DNA of 10,872 nt from assembly GCA_021823875.1 (NCBI GenBank), contig JAKAMD010000087.1, forward strand, positions 1 through 10,872. The letters run 5' to 3'. This stretch comes from Pseudomonadota bacterium. Its GTDB lineage: Bacteria; Pseudomonadota; Alphaproteobacteria; Rhizobiales; Xanthobacteraceae. Below, piece by piece: positions 5,048 through 10,872 of the stretch; position 1 is the first letter of the stretch; each line of letters opens with the position of its first letter. The notes below the pieces were generated by a model. That model did not search any database. It was not told the DNA's origin and saw only the letters and a list, made by a program, of their open reading frames with translations. A program made the translations under genes and the position numbers.

Positions 5048-6985
5048 TCAGGCCGCCTGCCGTTGCGGGCGCGTTGCCATGAATTCGTGCGCCAACAGAC
5101 CGGCGCCGAGAACAAAGCCGGCCACGTCGATCCACACGCCATATTTTATGGCATCGATCGGAATGAACAGCATCAGTCCGGCGAGGCCGAAGCCGATCCG
5201 CATCGGCAGCGTCAGCGCGCGTGTGGCATAGCCGGTGAAAGCCGCGCAGATCAACCAGACGCCAATCAGCGCTCCGATAAAGTCAATCACAATAGATGTG
5301 ATCGAGCCTTCCAGCAGCAGGGACGGCGAGCGCACGAACAGGAACGGAATGATGAAGGCGATCCAGCCGAAGCGCACCGCTGTCCAGCCCGTCTTCATCG
5401 GGTCGGTATGTGCCAGCGAGGCGGCGGCATAGGCCGCCAGCGCAACTGGCGGCGTGATCATCGACATCATGCCGAAATACATGACGAACATGTGCGAGGC
5501 CATCGGCGAGAGGCCCATTTTGACCATGGCCGGTGCCACCAGCGCGGCAAGCAGCACATAGACGCCGACGGTCGGCATGCCCATGCCGAGGATGATGGAG
5601 ACGATGGCAGCCAGCACCAGCAGCAGCCACAGGCTATTGGAGCCGATTTGCACCAGCAGCAGCGTGAGCGCAAAGCTCAAGCCGGTGATATTGAGTACGC
5701 CGATGATGAAGCCGGCGGCGGCGGTGATCATCAAGAGATCGAGCGAAACCAGGCCGGTCCCCTTCAGGGCGCGGAAGATGTCGCCGAACTTCAATCGCTG
5801 GCCGCGATAGCCGAGGGTCGATCCGGTAACCACCAGCACGGCAGACGCCGCCAGCGCCGAGAGGGCCGGCGACCAGTTGAGCCAGAACAGGCTGTAGACC
5901 AGCATCGCGAACGGCAGCAGGAAGTGCCAGCCTTGTTTGAGCACCTGGCTTGCCGGCGGAACGTCCTTGAGGTCGATGCTGGTCAGGCCGGTGCGGGCAG
6001 CGAGCAGATCGGCCTGGATGAACAGCGCGTAATAATAGAGCAGCGCGGGCAGCGTCGCCGCGAGGGCGACGTCGCGATAAGGAACCTGCAGGAATTCCGC
6101 CATCAGGAAGGCGGCGGCGCCCATTACCGGCGGCATCAATTGGCCGCCGGTGGAAGCGACCGACTCGATGGCGGCGGCGACGTGGGCCGGATAGCCGCCG
6201 CGCCGCATCAGCGGGATGGTCAGCACGCCGACCGAGGCCACGTTGCTCACCGCGCTGCCGGAGATCATGCCGAACAGGCAGGAAGCGGTGACTGCGATCT
6301 TGGCCGAGCCGCCGCGAGAGCCGCCCATCAGGCTGAGCGCGATATCGGTGAAGAAGGCGGAGCCGCCGGAGGCGAACAGCAGGTTGCCGAAAAACACGAA
6401 GGCGATGACGATGGTCGCCGCCACCATGACCGGCAGGCCGAGCATGCTGCCCGGGTCCCAGACCAGATAAAAAGCGAGCTGCTGGACATCGACCGGCAGG
6501 CCTTGCAGCGCGCCCGGCACATATTGGCCCAGCGGGGCATAGACCAGGAAGACGATGACGATGATGGTGAGCGCCAGGCCGACGGTGCGGCGCAGCGCTT
6601 CCATGACCAGCGGAATGGTGATGAAGGCGACGAGCAGGCCGTCGATTGGCCGCGAGGTCATGTCGTCCGACAGCGCGGGAAAGCGGACCGCGATATAGAA
6701 GCCGACCAGTAGGCTCGCCGCCGCGAGCAGCCAGTCGTACCAGGGAATCCTGGTCCGCGGGTCGGCGCGGTGCAGCGGCTGAGTCAGATAGACCAGCGCC
6801 ATGCCGATCGCGATCATGCCGGCCAGGAACTGCTCATTGTACAGGAGCAGTCCCAGCACATCGCGATAGAGCTTAAGCGCAAATGCGATCGAGGCCAGCG
6901 TGAGCAGGCTCGCACCGGCAAAGATCAACCGACGGGCGCCAGTTGATTGGGGACCCGCCGGTACATCAACGTGAACGTCGGACAT
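5048..6985 (-). CDS. TRAP transporter fused permease (DctQ-DctM), TAXI type
   Basis: This 645-residue inner-membrane protein is the ion-coupled permease of a tripartite ATP-independent periplasmic transporter. An N-terminal small-subunit-like part (about residues 20-165, four or more membrane spans) is fused to the large DctM-like part. Signature stretches are GMISGSAVSNVASVGV (239-254) followed by ASTGGQLMPPVMGAAAF (277-293), and in the second half GMGMPTVGVYVLLA (467-480) and MITPPVALAAYAAA (509-522), the paired re-entrant regions. The length is normal for the fused TAXI-associated class. It starts 36 nt after the solute-binding protein stop, with GGAG 7 nt before the ATG, so the two form an operon. 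The substrate cannot be read from the sequence; TAXI systems commonly carry dicarboxylates, glutamate or related organic acids. Confidence 0.94.
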   Translation of the reverse strand: MSDVHVDVPAGPQSTGARRLIFAGASLLTLASIAFALKLYRDVLGLLLYNEQFLAGMIAIGMALVYLTQPLHRADPRTRIPWYDWLLAAASLLVGFYIAVRFPALSDDMTSRPIDGLLVAFITIPLVMEALRRTVGLALTIIVIVFLVYAPLGQYVPGALQGLPVDVQQLAFYLVWDPGSMLGLPVMVAATIVIAFVFFGNLLFASGGSAFFTDIALSLMGGSRGGSAKIAVTASCLFGMISGSAVSNVASVGVLTIPLMRRGGYPAHVAAAIESVASTGGQLMPPVMGAAAFLMAEFLQVPYRDVALAATLPALLYYYALFIQADLLAARTGLTSIDLKDVPPASQVLKQGWHFLLPFAMLVYSLFWLNWSPALSALAASAVLVVTGSTLGYRGQRLKFGDIFRALKGTGLVSLDLLMITAAAGFIIGVLNITGLSFALTLLLVQIGSNSLWLLLVLAAIVSIILGMGMPTVGVYVLLAALVAPAMVKMGLSPMASHMFVMYFGMMSMITPPVALAAYAAASLAHTDPMKTGWTAVRFGWIAFIIPFLFVRSPSLLLEGSITSIVIDFIGALIGVWLICAAFTGYATRALTLPMRIGFGLAGLMLFIPIDAIKYGVWIDVAGFVLGAGLLAHEFMATRPQRQAA

Positions 6986-7021
6986 TGGCCGCTCCGGGGT
7001 TTTGGTGATCGAGTGGCTCTA

Positions 7022-7999
7022 TCAGTCACCCGCCTTTGGTGGCCACTCGCCAATCTCCTTGTAATATTTGATCGCGCCCGGATGGAATTTCACCGGCCCC
7101 ATGTCCTTGGTCATACGGCCGGGATCAAAGCCGCTGAGCGCGCCGAAATTGGCCGCCAACTCCTTTTGATGATCGTGCAGCAATTTAGCGAGCTTGTAGA
7201 CGACGTCGTCCGACACCTTGTCGTTGGCCAGCACCAGATAGTCATAGGCATAGACCCAGGTCGGCTCGTCGAGGCCGGTATTGCCCTTGCTCGGCTTGAG
7301 CTCGGTGGCATAGGCAACGGGGATGAACTTGCGCAGCCGCGCCATGGCTTCCTTGGAATGATCGATCGGCAGCACGCGCACCGGCACCTTGGCGTTGACT
7401 TCCGCGACCTTGCCGGAGCCGAGTGCGAACAAGAACACATCGGTGTTGCCCTGTTCGAATTCGCTCGCGCCGCCCACCACGTTGGGCACCGGCACCTGCT
7501 GGACGTCGGCATAGCTCAGATTGCCGTTGGCGAGCGTGCCCTTGGTCAGCACGTCGATCACGCGCTGGCTGGCATAGCCGCTCGGCACCCGCTTGCCCTT
7601 GAGGTCGGCGATGGTCTTGATCCCGGAATTCTTGGCCACGAAGAATTCCGAATAAAGCGGCGTGAGGACGGCGACTACGCGCAGATTCGACTGCGGCTTG
7701 CCCTTGTAGATCACCGAGCCGGTGACGGCGTAATGCGTCTCCAGTTCGTTGGCGAGCCCGAACTGCTGCTCGCCGGCATTGACGCCCGGCACATAAGCGC
7801 TGGTGCCGCCGAACGGCTTGACGCGCAGGTTCAGCCCGCCATCGGCCGCGATCTTGGCGATGGCTGCGCCAGCAGAATAGGTGAAGAAGCCCTGCTTGCC
7901 GGTGCCGAGGCTATAGATTTGCGCCGAGGCCGGTGCCGCTAAGGCCAGTGCGGCCGCCGTGGCAGCAGCAGCCAGAACGCCTGTGCGTAGCGTGATCAT
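7022..7999 (-). CDS. TAXI-family TRAP solute-binding protein
   Basis: This 325-residue periplasmic receptor delivers substrate to the adjacent fused permease. Residues 1-27 form a clear signal peptide ending APASAQ. The mature protein opens with IYSLGTGKQGFFTYSAGAAIAKI, the TAXI/NMT1-like opening in which the first strand and helix bind ligand, followed by GTSAYVPGVNAGEQQFGLAN (65-84), also typical. The length fits the family. GGGAGG lies about 5 nt upstream of the ATG. It is the first gene of the TRAP operon, with a promoter expected in 8000-8313. TAXI proteins always pair with fused permeases, as here, which supports both calls. Confidence 0.93.
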   Translation of the reverse strand: MITLRTGVLAAAATAAALALAAPASAQIYSLGTGKQGFFTYSAGAAIAKIAADGGLNLRVKPFGGTSAYVPGVNAGEQQFGLANELETHYAVTGSVIYKGKPQSNLRVVAVLTPLYSEFFVAKNSGIKTIADLKGKRVPSGYASQRVIDVLTKGTLANGNLSYADVQQVPVPNVVGGASEFEQGNTDVFLFALGSGKVAEVNAKVPVRVLPIDHSKEAMARLRKFIPVAYATELKPSKGNTGLDEPTWVYAYDYLVLANDKVSDDVVYKLAKLLHDHQKELAANFGALSGFDPGRMTKDMGPVKFHPGAIKYYKEIGEWPPKAGD

Positions 8000-8313
8000 T
8001 CTTTCCTCCCATTTTCTTTAAATTTAATTGGGCGAAGCTTACACGGTCTCGCCGTTTGGGAACAGGTGCGCGCGCGTTTCGTCCGCCAATCCAGCGGTTT
8101 TTGGCTGCGCGGAAGTTTTCCGAATTTTAATGTGCGTGGGCCGGACGGCGCTGGGCCGTAGCCCATTTGCGGCTTCTCGTCCGCGGCGACAACTAGCGGT
8201 GGTGTGCCGGCCGGAGCGTTTCCAGGCGAAGTGGGAATCGGTTCGCCGTCCGGAAACGCGATAGAACAAAAACTTAGGCGACGTTCATCGTTTCTACGAA
8301 ACGGTGAACGTGT
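8000..8313. promoter_or_regulatory. 314-bp intergenic region upstream of the TRAP operon
   Basis: No convincing gene is present. The 3' side of argB carries a long hairpin (8281-8311, listed separately). The TRAP side has an AT-rich stretch including the palindrome TTAAATTTAA (8018-8027), just upstream of the Shine-Dalgarno. A short inverted repeat CGGAA-GTT-TTCCG lies at 8110-8122 next to AT-rich sequence and is a possible operator. CCGGACGGCG (8141-8150) recurs inverted at 8244-8253. I could not identify a consensus -35/-10 pair with confidence. Confidence 0.45.
8281..8311 (-). terminator. Long hairpin directly after argB, probable terminator
   Basis: ACGTTCA (8281-8287) pairs with TGAACGT (8305-8311) and CGTTTC (8289-8294) with GAAACG (8298-8303), around a 3-nt loop. 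It starts 2 nt after the argB stop. In the argB transcript the one unmatched position (8288/8304) is an A-C mismatch, and TTTTTG follows the stem after about 8 nt (8268-8273), so it is an imperfect intrinsic terminator or an mRNA-end stabiliser. Read on the plus strand the same position would be a G-U pair, giving a continuous 14-bp stem. Confidence 0.6.
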
Positions 8314-9210
8314 CTAGCGGTGCATCAGCGTGCCGACGCCATGATCGGTGAGCAGTTCGAGCAGCACCGCATGCGGCACTTTGCCGTCCATGATCACCAC
8401 GCCCTCGACGCCCTGATCGAGCGCATAGATGCAGGTCTCGACCTTGGGAATCATGCCGCCCGAAATCGTGCCGTTGGCGATCAGCCGGCGTGCCTCGGCG
8501 ACCGAGAGGTCCTGGATCAGCGACTTCGACTTGTCGAGCACGCCGGGCACGTCGGTGAGCAGCAAGAGGCGCTTGGCCTTGAGCGCGCCGGCAATGGCGC
8601 CGGCGAAGGTGTCGGCATTGACGTTGAAGGTGCCGCCAGTGGCGGAGGTTGCAACCGGCGCCAACACCGGGATCATGTCGCGGCCGATCACCTGGTTGAG
8701 GATGGTGGTGTCGACTTTGTCGGGATCGCCGACGAAGCCGAGGTCGACCACCTTTTCAATGTTGGAATCCGGGTCGACCACGGTGCGCGTCACCTTGCGC
8801 GCCTGCACCATGTTGCCGTCCTTGCCGCACAGGCCGATGGCCTTGCCGCCGGCGGCATTGATGTAGCCGACGATCTGTTTGTTGATCGAGCCGGCCAGCA
8901 CCATCTCGACGATCTCGATGGTCTTCTCGTCGGTGATGCGCAAGCCGGCGGCGAATTCCGACTTGATGCCGAGCTTCGACAGCATGGCCTGGATCTGCGG
9001 GCCGCCGCCATGCACCACCACCGGATTGATCGCGGTCTGTTCCAACAGCACCACATCGCGGGCGAAGTCGCGCGCGGCCTGCTCGTCGCCCATGGCGTGG
9101 CCGCCGTATTTGATGACGACGGTTTCCTCGTCGTAGCGCTGCATGTGCGGCAGCGCCTCGATGAGGGTGCGGGCCTTGTCTTGAGCCTTTTCTTGGGCGG
9201 TGATGGTCAT
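8314..9210 (-). CDS. argB: Acetylglutamate kinase
   Basis: ArgB phosphorylates N-acetyl-L-glutamate with ATP, the second step of arginine biosynthesis, in the cytoplasm. The 298-residue product has the amino-acid kinase fold with all key elements: Lys34 in IKYGG, HGGG at 67-70 (substrate and phosphate loop), Arg91 in GLR, NVNAD at 196-200 (acetylglutamate binding), TDVPGV at 219-224 and Lys256 in SGGMIPK. The N-terminal extension of about 28 residues before the first strand is the helix that links dimers into hexamers in arginine-inhibited ArgB proteins, so feedback inhibition by arginine is expected. The DUF423 gene ends 72 bp upstream on the same strand. No strong Shine-Dalgarno precedes the ATG, but the start fits the normal family length. 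Confidence 0.98.
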   Translation of the reverse strand: MTITAQEKAQDKARTLIEALPHMQRYDEETVVIKYGGHAMGDEQAARDFARDVVLLEQTAINPVVVHGGGPQIQAMLSKLGIKSEFAAGLRITDEKTIEIVEMVLAGSINKQIVGYINAAGGKAIGLCGKDGNMVQARKVTRTVVDPDSNIEKVVDLGFVGDPDKVDTTILNQVIGRDMIPVLAPVATSATGGTFNVNADTFAGAIAGALKAKRLLLLTDVPGVLDKSKSLIQDLSVAEARRLIANGTISGGMIPKVETCIYALDQGVEGVVIMDGKVPHAVLLELLTDHGVGTLMHR

Positions 9211-9282
9211 GGCGGGGTCTCGGCTGGCCGCGGGAGTCGCGCCCTTTTAGCGGCCGCTTGCGCCCAACGGAAGAGGCGTCCG

Positions 9283-9651
9283 CTACGAGTTGCGGCGCAG
9301 GGCGGCAAGCGCGGCGGCGATCAGCACGAGCCAGGCGAGGATCAGGATGGTGCCGCCGACCGGCGCGGCGAAGGGGAACAGGCGGTGGCCCAGATAGGCG
9401 CGCGCCGCGACGTCGGCGGCGAACAGGCCGGCGCCCGCCACGAAGCCCCAGAGCACGATCAGCCCGAGCGGGCGCAGCACGATGCCGAAGCGGAGCAGGG
9501 CGCAGCCGCCGATCACCGCCACCGCGTGGATCAGCAGCAGGTAGCCGGCGCTGTCGAGCCCGATGCCCGGTTTGCTGTGAGCACCCGCCGCGGCGAGCAT
9601 GATGCCGGCGGCGCCCATGACGCCGGCCAGCGCAACGAGAATCTGGTCCAT
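9283..9651 (-). CDS. DUF423 family small membrane protein
   Basis: This 122-residue hydrophobic protein belongs to the DUF423 (YgdD-like) family and has four predicted membrane spans. The sequence LAGVMGAAGIMLAAAGAHS near the N-terminus, the HA-containing second span and GGTILILAWLVLIAAAL near the C-terminus are characteristic. No biochemical role is established. An in-frame ATG at 9732 would add 27 residues, rich in Arg and aromatics, that do not resemble the family; I prefer the ATG at 9651, which gives the usual length. Neither start has a good Shine-Dalgarno. The gene is 72 bp upstream of argB on the same strand and could share its transcript. It is divergent from the TMEM175-like gene. 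Confidence 0.82.
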   Translation of the reverse strand: MDQILVALAGVMGAAGIMLAAAGAHSKPGIGLDSAGYLLLIHAVAVIGGCALLRFGIVLRPLGLIVLWGFVAGAGLFAADVAARAYLGHRLFPFAAPVGGTILILAWLVLIAAALAALRRNS

Positions 9652-9787
9652 GGCGGAAGTGTAGCGCAGCCGCCGTTCGAACCGAAACGGGCGTCGGCGT
9701 GCCCAGGTCGCGTGGGCGTATTCCATGCTCACGCGTAGCCCGTGCTAGGCTTGGTGCGCACCCAAGGAAGCGGATGGGACGGGGAGC
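9652..9787. promoter_or_regulatory. Divergent intergenic region between DUF423 and TMEM175-like genes
   Basis: These 136 bp must hold the promoters for both directions. A near-palindrome at 9750-9766 (CTTGG-TGCGCAC-CCAAG, one-base asymmetry about the GTGCGCAC core) lies 21 bp upstream of the TMEM175-like start, where it could be an operator or a 5'-UTR stem. No clear -35/-10 pair was found. Confidence 0.35.
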
Positions 9788-10366
9788 ATGGGAAAAGAGC
9801 GGCTGGCGGCTTTCAGCGACGGCGTCATCGCCATCATCATCACCATCATGGTGCTGGAGCTGAAGGTTCCGCACGGCGCCGATTGGTCCGCGATTGCCAG
9901 CGTGGCGCCCAATTTCGCCAGCTATGTGCTGAGCTTCATCTATCTCGCGATCTACTGGAACAACCACCATCACCTGCTGCACACGGTCACTCGCGTCGAC
10001 GGCGTGATCTTGTGGGCCAACTCCAATTTGTTGTTCTGGCTTTCGCTCATCCCGGTGTCGACGGCCTGGCTCGGCGAGCACCTGCTGCTGCCGGTTCCGA
10101 CCGCGGTCTACGGCATCGTCCTGCTGATGCCGGCAATCGCTTATTACCTGCTGCAACTGGCGATCATCCACCGGCAGGGCAAACACTCCGTGCTTGCCCG
10201 GGCGCTCGGACGCGATATCAAAGGCAAGGTTTCGCCGTTTCTCTATCTCGCGGCGATCGGACTGGCGTTCGTGGCGGCGTGGGCCTCGCTGGCGATCTAC
10301 GCGCTCGTGGCCGCGATGTGGCTGGTGCCGGACCGCCGCATCGAGAAGACGCTGCCGGAAACCTGA
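9788..10366 (+). CDS. TMEM175/DUF1211 family potassium channel-like protein
   Basis: This 192-residue inner-membrane protein begins RLAAFSDGVIAIIITIMVLELK (residues 5-26), the diagnostic first helix of the TMEM175 family with the FSD motif at 9-11. About six hydrophobic segments follow, matching the single-repeat bacterial members that assemble as tetrameric K+-permeable channels. The His-rich stretch NNHHHLLH (58-65) after the second span is also typical. GGGGAG lies directly before the ATG. It is the only plus-strand gene in the window; its stop is 10 bp from that of the convergent engB, leaving no room for a separate terminator. Channel activity is inferred from the family. Confidence 0.88.
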   Translation: MGKERLAAFSDGVIAIIITIMVLELKVPHGADWSAIASVAPNFASYVLSFIYLAIYWNNHHHLLHTVTRVDGVILWANSNLLFWLSLIPVSTAWLGEHLLLPVPTAVYGIVLLMPAIAYYLLQLAIIHRQGKHSVLARALGRDIKGKVSPFLYLAAIGLAFVAAWASLAIYALVAAMWLVPDRRIEKTLPET

Positions 10367-10376
10367 ACGCGCGGCC

Positions 10377-10872
10377 TCAGCGCACCCCGCGCTCCGCCAG
10401 CAACCGCGCGATCGCCGCGCGCAGTTCGGGAATGCCGGTGCCGTCGTGCGACGAGGTCGCCAGTACTTGTGGGAAGGCGGCCGGGCGCTTGCTGAGCGCC
10501 GCCTCGACCTCGGCGATGCGCGCGGCAAGCTCCGCCGGCTTCAGTTCGTCCGTCTTGGTGAGCACGATCTGGTGGCTGACCGCCGCCTGGCCGAGCGTGT
10601 CGAGGGTGGGATCGTCGGTCGTCTTCAGCCCGTGGCGGGCATCGATCAAGACATAGACGCGGGCGAGATTGGCGCGGCCGCGCAAATAGGCGTGGATCAG
10701 TTCGGTCCAGGCCGCGATCTTGGATTTCGAAGCGGCCGCGTAGCCGTAGCCAGGCATGTCGACGATGCGCAAAACGCCAGGGCCGGCGAAGAAGATCAGT
10801 TCCTGGGTGCGGCCGGGCGTGTGCGAGGTGCGGGCCAGCGCCTTGCGGCCGGTGAGCGCGTTGATCAGGCTC
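10377..10872 (-). CDS. engB: Ribosome biogenesis GTPase EngB (YihA/YsxC), N-terminus beyond the window
   Basis: EngB is an essential-type TRAFAC GTPase that acts in late 50S subunit assembly. The frame is open to the right edge, giving 164 residues of an expected 200 or so; I translated 33 codons past the internal TTG at 10772. The visible part begins SLINALTGRKALARTSHTPG, the residues just after the P-loop, including the G2 threonine region. It continues with G3 DMPGYG (about 10740-10757), G4 TKTD (about 10546-10557) and a G5-like TSS followed by HDGTGIPEL near the C-terminus. The P-loop itself lies outside the window. It is convergent with the TMEM175-like gene. In related genomes engB usually sits just upstream of argB; here two small membrane genes lie between them. 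Confidence 0.95.
   Translation of the reverse strand, partial: SLINALTGRKALARTSHTPGRTQELIFFAGPGVLRIVDMPGYGYAAASKSKIAAWTELIHAYLRGRANLARVYVLIDARHGLKTTDDPTLDTLGQAAVSHQIVLTKTDELKPAELAARIAEVEAALSKRPAAFPQVLATSSHDGTGIPELRAAIARLLAERGVR

Noticed and set aside
5063..6712. 549-codon plus-strand open frame opposite the TRAP permease
   Set aside because: It has an extreme His/Arg/Gln/Asp composition and is the complement of a membrane-protein gene. There is no plausible ribosome-binding site or family.
8028..8269. Short open frames on both strands in the argB/TRAP intergenic region
   Set aside because: No ribosome-binding sites, no recognisable domains and overlapping opposite-strand frames; chance in GC-rich DNA explains them.
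8320..9738. 472-codon plus-strand open frame opposite argB and DUF423
   Set aside because: It is antisense to an unmistakable argB, with low-complexity charged composition.
8756..10528. 590-codon minus-strand open frame across argB, DUF423, the TMEM175-like gene and engB
   Set aside because: It runs out of frame through several genes that have clear family signatures, and its product is Arg/Pro/His-rich without domains.
10377..10772. engB starting at the TTG at 10772
   Set aside because: The frame continues upstream to the window edge with clear EngB sequence, including the segment following the P-loop, so the real start lies outside the window.
1..10872. tRNA, rRNA, CRISPR, insertion sequence or prophage content
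   Set aside because: Reading both strands, I found no cloverleaf-like segment, no regularly spaced repeats, no transposase or integrase and no terminal inverted repeats with target duplications.

Overview
The window is high-GC DNA with dense, mostly minus-strand coding. It looks like an alphaproteobacterial chromosome, probably order Hyphomicrobiales (Bradyrhizobium, Rhodopseudomonas or Xanthobacteraceae type). The grounds are the G/C-biased third codon positions, a CCCGGGTCAAGCCCGG-type dispersed repeat common in that group, the engB/argB neighbourhood, a DUF1036 protein and an OxlT-like transporter. The genus is an inference; no rRNA or tRNA is present.

Layout, left to right. At 1-1070 (minus, 3' end cut by the window edge) is an MFS carrier of the oxalate/formate antiporter family. 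Its 336-bp upstream region (1071-1406) is non-coding and rich in inverted and direct repeats. At 1407-3761 (minus) a cobalamin-binding radical SAM protein with a DUF4070-type tail is followed by a HAD pyrimidine 5'-nucleotidase-like hydrolase; the two look like one operon. At 3960-7999 (minus) a second operon encodes a TAXI-type TRAP solute-binding protein, a fused TRAP permease and a secreted protein with two DUF1036 repeats around a peptidoglycan-binding-like segment. The leader of that last gene is unusual: a strong Shine-Dalgarno serves a three-codon mini-ORF in frame with the gene, and the gene's own ATG lies in a 10-bp inverted repeat. A 314-bp intergenic region (8000-8313) separates this operon from argB.

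At 8314-9651 (minus) are argB (acetylglutamate kinase) and, upstream of it, a small DUF423 membrane protein. A TMEM175/DUF1211 channel-like gene (9788-10366) is the only plus-strand gene; it is divergent from DUF423 and convergent with engB. The engB (YihA/YsxC GTPase) gene runs off the right edge, so its N-terminus is missing.

Functionally the window mixes housekeeping genes (engB for 50S ribosome assembly, argB for arginine synthesis, a nucleotidase) with accessory genes: an organic-anion exchanger, a TAXI TRAP uptake system of unknown substrate, an uncharacterised B12/radical SAM enzyme and small membrane proteins. I found no phage, transposon, CRISPR or defence system. The best candidates for something undescribed are the DUF1036 leader, the repeat cluster upstream of the OxlT-like gene, and the unassigned radical SAM/HAD pair. 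None is shown to be a new system by sequence reading alone.
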